A stretch of DNA of 64,000 nucleotides from Lachnospiraceae bacterium (GTDB taxonomy: Bacteria; Bacillota; Clostridia; Lachnospirales; Lachnospiraceae). Location of the stretch: the NCBI GenBank assembly GCA_017621075.1, contig JAGATV010000048.1, positions 1 through 64,000 of the forward strand. Direction: 5' to 3'. How positions within the stretch are numbered: the first letter of the stretch is position 1; each line of letters begins with the position of its first letter. The notes beneath the pieces are model-generated. The model did not search any database. It was given only the letters and a program-made list of their open reading frames with translations, and was not told the origin of the DNA. Positions 18,222-26,520 of the stretch are shown piece by piece. A program made the position numbers and the translations under genes.

Positions 18222-19728
18222 TTAAATACACTTCCTTTAGCTTTTTCCTGCCAATCTTTCCATTTGCGTTATACGGAAGTTTCCCTAAATTGACAACGAG
18301 GTTCGGAATCATGTATTCAGGAACTTTAGCTTTTAATGCAGCTTTTACTTCCTTATCTTCCATTTTCTTTCCCACATAAAAAAGAATGATTCTTCCTTTC
18401 TCATCATCATATATACAGGCACAGGTCTCTATTCCTTTGATATTGGAAGCTGCTGTTTCTATCTCCCCCAATTCAATCCTGTGACCCATGTGTTTAATTT
18501 GAAAATCCTTTCTTGAAACATACATCAATTCCCCGTATTCATTATATCTTACCAAATCCCCCGTCCTGTAGATAATCTCTGGGTACGCTTTATTTAAAGG
18601 ATTTTGTACAAACGCCTCTTTCGTCTTTTCGGGATTATTATAGTATCCCATGGCCAGCCCGGAACCTCTGATGCAAAGTTCACCAATTTCGTTTCCTTCC
18701 ACCAATACATTATGTTCATTCAATACCAATATATCAGTATTCTCGCAGGGGAACCCAATCGGCAGGGATGCATCATCCGCAAATTCTCGGTTGACCACAT
18801 AATAAGTACATGCATCCGTAGCCTCACATGGGCCATACAAATTTACGAACATCGCATCAGGCAAGGCTTCCCGCCATACATTTAACTGCTTGTTCGGCAT
18901 TACCTCGCCGCAGAACAGTATCCTGTCCAAATATACCGGCTTTATTTTATTTAGCGCTCTCAAATTTGCCACCACACACAAGGCAGACGGAACCCAGAAA
19001 ATAATATTTATCTTCTTCTCATTCAAATACTCTATCAATTTAACCGGGAAAACAAACAAGCTCTTAGGTATAATATAATTCGTGCAGCCCATTTTCAAAG
19101 TACAATAAACATCCCCTATCGACAGATCAAAAAAGAATGGTGATTGATTTCCGAAATTATCCCGGCTAGTTATATGGAATTTATCGCTCATCCAATCAGT
19201 GAAATCAATAACTGCACGATGATTGATAATCACTCCTTTGGGCACCCCTGTCGATCCACTGGTAAACAATACATATACCGGATCAGTATCTGTCATCTGC
19301 TTTCTAATGGATTCCAAGCGATCATCGTCCACCTTTTGACAGACAGCCTCTTCATATATCACAATTTTCCCCGTATACTCCAACCCTTCCAGACGGCGTA
19401 CACTTTCTTTATCCGCAAGGATCGCTAAAGGGTTTAAGGTATTGAAAATTACCTGTATTCTTGACAAAGGCATTTCTGTGTCAATAGGGCAATAAAAATT
19501 TCCACTATACACAACCCCCATAAATGCAGCAATATTGTCTGCGCTCTTCTCCATAAAAACAACAACCGGCATGTGTGTTCTTTTATTCATGCTGATATAA
19601 CTGCCAATTGCCTGAGCCTTATGTAACATCTCTCCAAAGGACAGTTCCTTTTTAGAATCTACAAAAGCAGCTTTATCCGGGTATTTGGCTGCAGTCTCCT
19701 CCAAATATGTTAATACATTCGTTACCAT
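18190..19728 (-). CDS. Amino acid adenylation enzyme (NRPS/DltA-like)
   Basis: 512 residues, a free-standing adenylation domain without a fused carrier. Core motifs in order: FTSGSTGVPKG, YGPCEATDACTY, YRTGDL, RKDFQIKHMGHRIELGEIE and the catalytic Lys in NANGKIGR. Layout resembles DltA, which loads D-alanine on a separate carrier protein. Here ACP1/ACP2 are just upstream and ACP3 downstream. ATG 19728 follows AAGGAG; the TTG at 19743 would lack such a site. Substrate unknown; the pocket could be modelled. Confidence 0.87.
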   Translation of the reverse strand: MVTNVLTYLEETAAKYPDKAAFVDSKKELSFGEMLHKAQAIGSYISMNKRTHMPVVVFMEKSADNIAAFMGVVYSGNFYCPIDTEMPLSRIQVIFNTLNPLAILADKESVRRLEGLEYTGKIVIYEEAVCQKVDDDRLESIRKQMTDTDPVYVLFTSGSTGVPKGVIINHRAVIDFTDWMSDKFHITSRDNFGNQSPFFFDLSIGDVYCTLKMGCTNYIIPKSLFVFPVKLIEYLNEKKINIIFWVPSALCVVANLRALNKIKPVYLDRILFCGEVMPNKQLNVWREALPDAMFVNLYGPCEATDACTYYVVNREFADDASLPIGFPCENTDILVLNEHNVLVEGNEIGELCIRGSGLAMGYYNNPEKTKEAFVQNPLNKAYPEIIYRTGDLVRYNEYGELMYVSRKDFQIKHMGHRIELGEIETAASNIKGIETCACIYDDEKGRIILFYVGKKMEDKEVKAALKAKVPEYMIPNLVVNLGKLPYNANGKIGRKKLKEVYLSGKIEEYRGI

Positions 19729-19744
19729 TTCCTGCTCCTTCAAC

Positions 19745-20611
19745 CTAGTTTCTGGCTTTATCCGTTTCCCTTACCCACTCATCTACATACTTATTCACAA
19801 ATTGATACCCCAGACTCTCATGATAGCGTAATGAAGCCTCATTTTCCAGCAATATCCATGCTTGTATATATTCGATGCCATTGTCATGCAGCCATTTATA
19901 CCGATAATAAGATAACATCGGTGCCAACCCATGCATCTTAAATTCTTCGGCAATCGCCACACCTTCCCCATAAGCGACCCCATTGTCAATAAAGCATACG
20001 TTTACGGCACACATCTCTTCTTTATTATTAAATATACACAGATACGCACCTTTTTGGAACTTTTTCTTTTCATCCGCTGTCCTGTAATCAATCTGATAAT
20101 CTTTAATGATTCTGGAAGCCAGCACCATTTCTTCTATCTGTTCATAGCAGTTTTCATCAGCCATAACACATCGATATCCTTTTGCTTCCATCTTTCGCAC
20201 ATACTTTTCAAGTCTGCTGCTCTTTTCAAATAAAGTCTGGACCACTCCTCTGATTTGAACATCCGTTCCCCTCTTTTCAAAATGCAATTCCTCAAGATTC
20301 TTTTCTATCTGCCCCAGACACGGCTCTTCTTTCCCTTTACGGTATACATTCTTTATTATTGCTCTTTTGTCCATGACCGGTATGGTAAATTTCTGTTGCG
20401 CATCCACATACAGACACACTCTATAATACCTTTCCTCATCCAATATTAACAGGAAACCCTTTCCTGCCGGTTCATAATACGCCTGTCCCACATCAATATA
20501 TCTTTGAACATCAGCCGGCATAAAGTAATTGTTTGAAAAAGGATTCTTACATTCCATCCGTGCCTGTCTTACCAGATTTTTGTAATCATCAAGCCTTTCT
20601 ATTCTCTCCAT
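19745..20611 (-). CDS. GNAT-like acyltransferase, copy A
   Basis: 288 residues, start ATG 20611 behind GGAGGCTTGAAGT. Paralogue of the 17364 gene over its full length: similar N-terminus, YYEPAGKGFLLILDEERYYR against YYETVENALMFITDEEAYYR (given as comparison segments), and a C-terminal loop FKMHGLAPMLSYY followed by ENEASLRYHESLGYQ. The last motif is typical of GNAT enzymes. Located between ACP2 and the adenylation gene. Confidence 0.72.
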   Translation of the reverse strand: MERIERLDDYKNLVRQARMECKNPFSNNYFMPADVQRYIDVGQAYYEPAGKGFLLILDEERYYRVCLYVDAQQKFTIPVMDKRAIIKNVYRKGKEEPCLGQIEKNLEELHFEKRGTDVQIRGVVQTLFEKSSRLEKYVRKMEAKGYRCVMADENCYEQIEEMVLASRIIKDYQIDYRTADEKKKFQKGAYLCIFNNKEEMCAVNVCFIDNGVAYGEGVAIAEEFKMHGLAPMLSYYRYKWLHDNGIEYIQAWILLENEASLRYHESLGYQFVNKYVDEWVRETDKARN

Positions 20612-20625
20612 ACTTCAAGCCTCCG

Positions 20626-20859
20626 CTATTGCAGGTTCCTTTTTATTAAATCTACAATAGCTGCCACTGTTTTGAAATTGTCCGGAGTAATCTCCTCCGG
20701 ATCTATCTCCATGTCAAAAGCCTCTTCCAATTCCATTACGATATTTACAATTTCAAAGGAGTCTATCATACCTTCTTCCAAGAGATCCGACTCCAGATTC
20801 TCCCAAATCCGGGGATTTACCTCACACAATACCTTAACAACCTTATCTTTGATATCCAT
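20626..20859 (-). CDS. Acyl carrier protein, ACP2
   Basis: 77 residues, EGMIDSFEIVNIV with the DSF-type phosphopantetheine site, followed by an ELEEAFDMEIDPEE acidic helix. Very similar in layout to ACP1 directly upstream (22-base gap), so the pair looks like a recent tandem duplication. Confidence 0.92.
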   Translation of the reverse strand: MDIKDKVVKVLCEVNPRIWENLESDLLEEGMIDSFEIVNIVMELEEAFDMEIDPEEITPDNFKTVAAIVDLIKRNLQ

Positions 20860-20881
20860 ATCTTTTTCCTCCCGGCTTTCA

Positions 20882-21118
20882 TCATATTCTATTATCTATA
20901 ATACTTTTTACCAATGCAATAATCGTATTCGCTGTTTGAAAATTTTCCGGCACAATCAAATCTGCATCAATGACAATGTCAAACGCTTCTTCCAAGGCCA
21001 CCACCAATTTTACGATATCAAAGGAATCCAAAATATCAGAGGCCAACAGATCCCTGTCCATATCTTCGATCAGTTCCATGCTGATATCACTCAATATCTC
21101 TATAATTTGTTTTTCCAT
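20882..21118 (-). CDS. Acyl carrier protein, ACP1
   Basis: 78 residues, SDILDSFDIVKLV with the carrier Ser and ALEEAFDIVIDADL helix. Ends INPENFQ-type loop (VPENFQTANTI) shared with ACP2 (TPDNFKTVAAI). First ACP gene of the operon, 20 bases after a WcbI-like gene. Confidence 0.92.
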   Translation of the reverse strand: MEKQIIEILSDISMELIEDMDRDLLASDILDSFDIVKLVVALEEAFDIVIDADLIVPENFQTANTIIALVKSIIDNRI

Positions 21119-21138
21119 AATACTTTCTTCCTTTCTTT

Positions 21139-22422
21139 TTATGCTATGGTTTTATCGGAATTTATCCTTTTCTGTAACTCTTCATCTGCCCCCATAAGCT
21201 GCATCAGATCCATTGCCCGATACAGATATTCTGCCAGAAAACGGACATACTCTTCCTTAAGCATATATCTCACATGATAGTATGTAGTTACTCTATATTT
21301 CTTATTGGTCAACTCTTCTTCCAACCCCAATGCTTTCTGTACGCTGGGATAAATCAAAATCTCACTCCCGGAATTTTGTTCTATCAGATTCTGCCTTTCC
21401 ACCTTGTTCAGTGACACTCCGGGCAATCCGAGTCTTTCCAACAATTCATCTGTCACATAAGAGACCACCGGCTCATTCCATTCATTCAGATTTCTGCATA
21501 AGCATTCTTTTTGATGCGCCTGTATAAAATCTCCCAGTCTGATATCATCAGACGCCTCCATTGTTTTCAACCGTTTTACCTCGAGGTCAAAATACTTTTT
21601 CACCTCTTCCCGAGAATAAAAATCCGTATCCAACACCTGCGCGACGATATCTTCTACACTCCGCTTTTCTTTGCAGAATCTTTCTATTTCCTTATCGACT
21701 CTTGAGAATGCAAATGTTTCATAATTTAAATCCAAGCGTTCCCGCTCCCTCAGCATAAAATCGCTGAATATATCTCTATTCCGGATAATTTGTGGAAAAT
21801 ATCCGCCAAATCCATGATCTGATACGGTAATGACCCGGCATTGAGGACTTAAAGCATTTTTCCCCAATATCTTAAAAGGAAATCTTTCTTTTTCGCAGGA
21901 GGAATATACATAAACATCACACCACCTGCACACATGCATATACTCCTGCAGGCGATTCATATACTGCTCCCATATATCACTCTCTATGTAATAGAGTATG
22001 CTGTACTTATCAGGGGCTTGACTACCCTGCTCAAGCAACGCACATACCTGCCCAAGCAACTGGGTCCCCATACAGACCAACAGATCTTTCTGATACACCA
22101 AAGCCTCTACCAGTTCCTGACTGATAAAATCTCTATACTCTACTTTCCCCAGATGTTTTAACCTTCTCAGCAAAGTGCCAAATCGGGTTCTATCACAGAC
22201 GATTATCAGTTCTTCTTCAAAAACCATATCCTCCACTAATATTGTCTTTACACCTGCCACCATGTAAGACTGAAGCTTAACTTCCTTTTTGTGATCCGTT
22301 ATGACTGCTTTTATTTTTAACACAGACTGATACCGTTCTAAAAAATTACCGATCTCCTCAGAATCTCCATACAGAACAATTTCTCTTTCTATTATGTTTC
22401 CGCATACTGTATTTAATTTCAT
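21139..22422 (-). CDS. WcbI-like paralogue, copy B (core motif degenerate)
   Basis: 427 residues (ATG 22422 chosen: AAGGAG five bases upstream; 22425 would be only two). Same three-part layout as the copies at 13396 and 22432: Rossmann-like start (IVLYGDSEEIGNFLERY), central WcbI-like region, and the IYPSVQKALGLEEELTNKKY block near the C-terminus. The expected GNCQ is LLVCMGTQLLGQV here, so Asn and Cys are lost. Either an inactive partner subunit or a divergent enzyme. Confidence 0.65.
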   Translation of the reverse strand: MKLNTVCGNIIEREIVLYGDSEEIGNFLERYQSVLKIKAVITDHKKEVKLQSYMVAGVKTILVEDMVFEEELIIVCDRTRFGTLLRRLKHLGKVEYRDFISQELVEALVYQKDLLVCMGTQLLGQVCALLEQGSQAPDKYSILYYIESDIWEQYMNRLQEYMHVCRWCDVYVYSSCEKERFPFKILGKNALSPQCRVITVSDHGFGGYFPQIIRNRDIFSDFMLRERERLDLNYETFAFSRVDKEIERFCKEKRSVEDIVAQVLDTDFYSREEVKKYFDLEVKRLKTMEASDDIRLGDFIQAHQKECLCRNLNEWNEPVVSYVTDELLERLGLPGVSLNKVERQNLIEQNSGSEILIYPSVQKALGLEEELTNKKYRVTTYYHVRYMLKEEYVRFLAEYLYRAMDLMQLMGADEELQKRINSDKTIA

Positions 22423-22431
22423 CATTGCTCC

Positions 22432-23676
22432 TTACCACATTTTCATTATTTCCATGACTTTTCTGGTATACTCGATATAATGTTCTGTATATTCTTGAAA
22501 TGTCATATAGACAACTTTGTTGCCTGTCAAGATTTCATACCGTGTATCCTTATTCACAAAATGTAAGTGCAAGCATTTAGCAACACTGGGATATATCGGA
22601 ACATCTCCACTCTGATGGATATGCAATGGCGACCCTTCTTCCAGTTTCTCCACATCTTCATCGGAAATTTCAATCTCTCTCAACAACCGTCTGACATACT
22701 CCCAGATAATACATTTGTTGGGATGAAAAGCATTCTGGTATAGCATTTCCCGCTGATAATTCTCCCGTATAAAATCCGCAATCTTTACGTTCACGGCTCT
22801 TTCTGCAATATCTACCAGTTTCAATGCCATCTTATAATTTCTTTTGACCTCCTCTTCCGAATAGAAACCATCCGATGACAAAGTTCCCACGATTTCCTTC
22901 GTAGGCTTTCCTTCCAATACCATCCTGTTAATGTTGATATCTTCACGCCGGTACAGGGTATGATAAAAGTCCAGGCTTCTCTCTGCATTATAAGAGTGCA
23001 GATACAACTTGTTATATACATCTATTTTGGTCTCGACCTGTGGCCAGTACAAAGATACCACCAGATTGGAGACGCTCACTACTTTGCAGTCTGGCGGCAG
23101 CTCTTCCACGGATAGAGAATATGCACTATCATGATCCAACAATTTGGGAGTATAAACATACAGATCACAGATATCTTTTAAATGGTATAACAGCCGATTG
23201 GTCACAACCGCCTGGCCTTTTGCTGTCTGTGTATATACTGAGACATATTCCTTATCAAATGCCGAAACCTGTATAATGCAGCGATAAATGTCTCTCAAAA
23301 TGCATTGTCCATAAAACAATGCTATCCTTTTCCCGGTACAAACAGCATTTGCAATATTGGACTCCACAAAATGCTCGTACATCCGAAATCCTTCATTTAT
23401 CAGCTGCAGTTCTATTGTTCGAAATGCGATCGGTCCGCATACCACAATATACTCGTCCTCCCGGAATTCTTCCCTGCAGAATTTTCTGACATCCAATCTG
23501 CCCAGGAAAGTCGCTTCTCCCCATTCCTTTTCATAATTGCTTACGCAATGGGTAATATGTAACTTATCCTTATACTCATTATAAAATTCTTCTGCCACTT
23601 TTCCAGCGCCAAAAAGTATAACCTTCTTTGATGACAGTTTTTCTCGTACAAGTTCTTTTATCTGTTCCTTGATCAT
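22432..23676 (-). CDS. WcbI-like paralogue, copy A (GQC variant)
   Basis: 414 residues. VILFGAGKVAEEFYNEY (about 19-35) is a clear nucleotide-binding-like GxGxxA strand-loop; IALFYGQCILRDI (about 118-130) takes the place of the GNCQ motif; LVVSLYWPQVE and PIYPSVAKCLHLHFVNKDTRY are shared with copy C. The frame extends to 23745 into the upstream gene, but ATG 23676, just after that gene ends at 23706, is the likely start although its ribosome site is weak. Probable acyl transfer to a glycan, unproven. Confidence 0.68.
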   Translation of the reverse strand: MIKEQIKELVREKLSSKKVILFGAGKVAEEFYNEYKDKLHITHCVSNYEKEWGEATFLGRLDVRKFCREEFREDEYIVVCGPIAFRTIELQLINEGFRMYEHFVESNIANAVCTGKRIALFYGQCILRDIYRCIIQVSAFDKEYVSVYTQTAKGQAVVTNRLLYHLKDICDLYVYTPKLLDHDSAYSLSVEELPPDCKVVSVSNLVVSLYWPQVETKIDVYNKLYLHSYNAERSLDFYHTLYRREDININRMVLEGKPTKEIVGTLSSDGFYSEEEVKRNYKMALKLVDIAERAVNVKIADFIRENYQREMLYQNAFHPNKCIIWEYVRRLLREIEISDEDVEKLEEGSPLHIHQSGDVPIYPSVAKCLHLHFVNKDTRYEILTGNKVVYMTFQEYTEHYIEYTRKVMEIMKMW

Positions 23677-23705
23677 TATAATTTCCACACTCTCTGATAC
23701 ATTAT

Positions 23706-24491
23706 TTATAATGTCCGTCTCACCAGTTTGCCGTACTCGCCACATTTAGTGTGCAGCAGATCGTGATAACGGATCATCTTTTCGGACAGCGAAAATGTAT
23801 ATGCCATTTTTCCTTCTTCCGCCAATTTCTGCAACATATAATTACTAAGCAGCATATAAAAATTGCTGTTTCTGTACTCCGGTGCAATTATGGTCCCCCC
23901 CACCACCGCTATTCCTTCTGCCTCCGCATAAGTTGCACTATGGGCGACTATTCTCCCCTTATCCCTGATAATATAGCTACGTCCGGTATGAGTATGTATT
24001 CTTTCCGTCAACTGTGCTTCTAGGCCTTCCCGTGTATAGTGCCTTCCTATCTCCCTGTCCGTGCAGATCAACTCTGCGATCTCTCTCGTTTCCGATTCCA
24101 TGGCTTCACAAATGTCAACAGCAGCCGGAACTTCCCGGTATCTGTCCATTAGGAATACTGCCCCGTAAGCCGCTTCATATTCAGGACATTGCTTTTCCAG
24201 ACGCTCAATGATATCTTTTTTCCCAGAAAGCATTGCCACAGGATATTTTTCCAAAAGAGATTGGACTGCTTTTACATCAAAGGCAGCATCACGGCTGTAT
24301 ATCTGGAAACTATCATAATATTTCATTACTACCATCCGGATTTCTCTCGCTTCTTCCTGCAACCACACCTTTATATTGTCCGTAGCTATCCCATAATTCA
24401 TAATGTCAATATAAAGATAGACACAATCCTGCAAATTTTCCTCAAGATAATGCAGGATATCTTCCCGATCTTTCTCTTCTGCCACTCTCAT
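23706..24491 (-). CDS. GNAT family acetyltransferase
   Basis: 261 residues. C-terminal GNAT domain: GRSYIIRDKGRIVAHSATYAE strand pair (in parts), then GGTIIAPEYRNSNFYMLL as the acetyl-CoA loop. Distinct from the two paralogous GNATs at 17364 and 19745. ATG 24491 overlaps the aminotransferase stop as ATGA and has AAGGGA six bases upstream; the ATG at 24509 is less well placed. The tight link to the aminotransferase suggests it acetylates the amine that enzyme installs. Confidence 0.75.
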   Translation of the reverse strand: MRVAEEKDREDILHYLEENLQDCVYLYIDIMNYGIATDNIKVWLQEEAREIRMVVMKYYDSFQIYSRDAAFDVKAVQSLLEKYPVAMLSGKKDIIERLEKQCPEYEAAYGAVFLMDRYREVPAAVDICEAMESETREIAELICTDREIGRHYTREGLEAQLTERIHTHTGRSYIIRDKGRIVAHSATYAEAEGIAVVGGTIIAPEYRNSNFYMLLSNYMLQKLAEEGKMAYTFSLSEKMIRYHDLLHTKCGEYGKLVRRTL

Positions 24492-25552
24492 AACAATTCC
24501 CTTATACATTCCATAGCTTCCAGTAGCTTGTCATAATCTTCCCAACACACATTCCCCAAATGTCCTACCCGGATCAGCACCTCTTCCAACTCTCCCCCGC
24601 TGGGAGTGACTATGAAACCATAATCCTCCTTTAGATGGAGATACATTTCTTTTGCATGCGGTTTCAAAAGGATTGGGGTCAATGCATTGGACAATCGATA
24701 GACGGGAACTTCAAAGTCTCTCTGTTCCAGCTCCATCCTGAAGCGTACGGCCAGCGCATGACATTCTTCCTGCATTCTTTTCCATCCCGCTTTTTGGATT
24801 TGCTTTAATCTTTCATTCAGCTCCAATAATATCCCCACCGCCGGAGTAAAAGGAGTCTGGCCCCTCTTTAGATTCTCTATGCACATCTTGAAGTCAAAAT
24901 AGAGGGTGGACGGCTGTATCTTTAGGACCCGTTCTTCGTAAATCCGTTTACTGATCTCCACGATGGATATTCCCGGTGACAATGCCAGTGCCTTTTGGGA
25001 ACTGACGATCAACACATCGATAGCATACTGTGAAAAATCGACTTCATCTGCGCCATATGCGCTAACAGCATCCACCACAAAGTATAAATTATATTTTCTG
25101 CAATACTGTGCCAGCAAAGCTATATCATATAACTGGCCGGTAACAGTCTCATGCAGGTTTACAAGCAGTCCGCTATACCGACTTCCGTCAACTACTTCTA
25201 ACAACTCTTCTGTAAGTTCTTTTCCAAATTCCAATATCACTTCATCGTGAGGGATCTGATGTATGTTACAGATTTCTGCGAAGCGCCGACCAAAACTACC
25301 GCCATTTATCACCAATAACCGGTCTTCCTTGGTAAAGCAGTTCATTATTGCAGCTTCCATTGCTCCTGTTCCCGATGCCGTCAGGAAAACAGTCTTTGCA
25401 TCCTGCGGAGCATTTATGCTCCGCTTGAACATTTCCTCGTTTTCAAACATGATTTGCGAAAATTCCCGGGTTCTAAAATAAGGCAGCTGCCTGGATGCTG
25501 TCGCCAGCGTTTCTGGAAACATTTCAACCGGTCCGACCGTAAATAATTTCAT
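24488..25552 (-). CDS. Class V PLP aminotransferase, 2-aminoethylphosphonate transaminase-like
   Basis: 354 residues, fold type I class V. GTGAMEAAIMNC (about 61-72), HETVTGQLYDI, FVVDAVSAYGADEVD and the PLP-lysine in SSQKALALSPG (about 190-200) match PhnW (2-aminoethylphosphonate:pyruvate aminotransferase) and related alanine-glyoxylate enzymes. Overlaps the nucleotidyltransferase by ATGA (25549-25552). A cytidylyltransferase fused to a PhnW-like domain is known as PntC in phosphonate-glycan pathways; this looks like the same pair as two genes. No PEP mutase is in the window, so the substrate may differ. Confidence 0.82.
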   Translation of the reverse strand: MKLFTVGPVEMFPETLATASRQLPYFRTREFSQIMFENEEMFKRSINAPQDAKTVFLTASGTGAMEAAIMNCFTKEDRLLVINGGSFGRRFAEICNIHQIPHDEVILEFGKELTEELLEVVDGSRYSGLLVNLHETVTGQLYDIALLAQYCRKYNLYFVVDAVSAYGADEVDFSQYAIDVLIVSSQKALALSPGISIVEISKRIYEERVLKIQPSTLYFDFKMCIENLKRGQTPFTPAVGILLELNERLKQIQKAGWKRMQEECHALAVRFRMELEQRDFEVPVYRLSNALTPILLKPHAKEMYLHLKEDYGFIVTPSGGELEEVLIRVGHLGNVCWEDYDKLLEAMECIRELL

Positions 25553-26271
25553 GATTTATTCTCTTTCTGTGCAGCAAAATAGTTTAATATTCTCTCATAA
25601 TCATCAAAATAATCTATTTCCGACCAAAACAATCCTTCCACATCCTTGGTATAAATCCAATACTTATTTTCATGTGTAAAAGAATAGAGAACATCCTCCC
25701 ACCACAAATTGTGTTTTCCTTCCCCTATCAGCTGTACCAAACGTTCTGTAAAACAGGGCATAAATCGCTCTGTCACCTTGGATACTCCCACATACTCACA
25801 GCTTCTGTATTGCAGAGGCAGATCCTTTCCATATTTTCTGATACAGCCGCTGTCTGTGGTTGCAAAGAAATAGTCACCATTCTTCCTACGGGTCTTGTCC
25901 ACCATCATCACTGCTTCATGTTCGTCTTCCATTATCATCTGCAGAATCGTATTTGGAAAATATACATCCGCATTGATGATCAAACAATCTTCTCCCAGTT
26001 CCTCCCTTGCAAACCAAAGACTGGCTATACTGTTAGTCACATCATAAAAAGGATTGAAATAGTACTTAACTGTATAGTCTTTTAATGCCTCCCGTACCAG
26101 ATTTTGTTGGTATCCAACACATACCACCGTTTCAATTCCCCTTTTCTGAAGCATTTCAACCGTCAACTCAATCAAAGGTTTGCCATTGATCGGCAATGTT
26201 GACTTTGGTATTTCTTTTACCATTCTTGAGATTCTGGTTCCTTTTCCGGCAGCTAATAGAATCGCCTTCAT
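25549..26271 (-). CDS. Nucleotidyltransferase, LicC/PntC-like
   Basis: 240 residues. ILLAAGKGTR (about 4-13), PKSTLPINGKPLIE, the metal-binding INADVYF and a C-terminal WSEIDYFDDYE acidic motif are typical of sugar-phosphate nucleotidyltransferases of the LicC/PntC branch, which make CDP-choline or CDP-aminoethylphosphonate. First gene of the operon. With the CDP-glycerol transferase-like protein at 11852 it suggests a CDP-activated small head group. Base actually used is not visible from sequence. Confidence 0.83.
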   Translation of the reverse strand: MKAILLAAGKGTRISRMVKEIPKSTLPINGKPLIELTVEMLQKRGIETVVCVGYQQNLVREALKDYTVKYYFNPFYDVTNSIASLWFAREELGEDCLIINADVYFPNTILQMIMEDEHEAVMMVDKTRRKNGDYFFATTDSGCIRKYGKDLPLQYRSCEYVGVSKVTERFMPCFTERLVQLIGEGKHNLWWEDVLYSFTHENKYWIYTKDVEGLFWSEIDYFDDYERILNYFAAQKENKS

Positions 26272-26400
26272 TAATGGCCTCCTATCCTAAGTATCAAAAA
26301 ACTCCTACCCCGTGTTGCGATTCAAAATCGTTTTCATTCCACACGTCAGTAGAAGCATCTTCACGGCATCCTTGCACAACACTATTTTATTCTTTTATTT

Positions 26401-26428
26401 ATATCGGTATATTTTCATAAATACTTTA
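26401..26428 (-). promoter_or_regulatory. Sigma-28-like promoter of the AT-rich decoration operon
   Basis: Minus strand TAAA (26428-26425), 16 bases, ACCGATAT (26408-26401). The flagellin promoter at 28688 is TAAA, 15 bases, TCCGATAT, so this differs by one in spacing and one base. It lies 130 bases upstream of the nucleotidyltransferase start. Only promoter candidate I see for the minus-strand operon. Confidence 0.5.
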
Positions 26429-26450
26429 CTTTTTGCCATTTCATTTTTCT

Positions 26451-26479
26451 TTTACTTTCTAAATAAATAATGTTAAAAT
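26451..26479 (+). promoter_or_regulatory. Possible sigma-A promoter of the GT2-TPR gene
   Basis: TTTACT (26451-26456), 17 bases, TAAAAT (26474-26479) in a very AT-rich region, 40 bases upstream of the gene. The -35 is weak. The rest of the divergent spacer 26272-26520 shows no other structure. Confidence 0.4.
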
Positions 26480-26520
26480 AATATTATCAGAGACATATCA
26501 ACATTTCAAAGGAGACCAGT

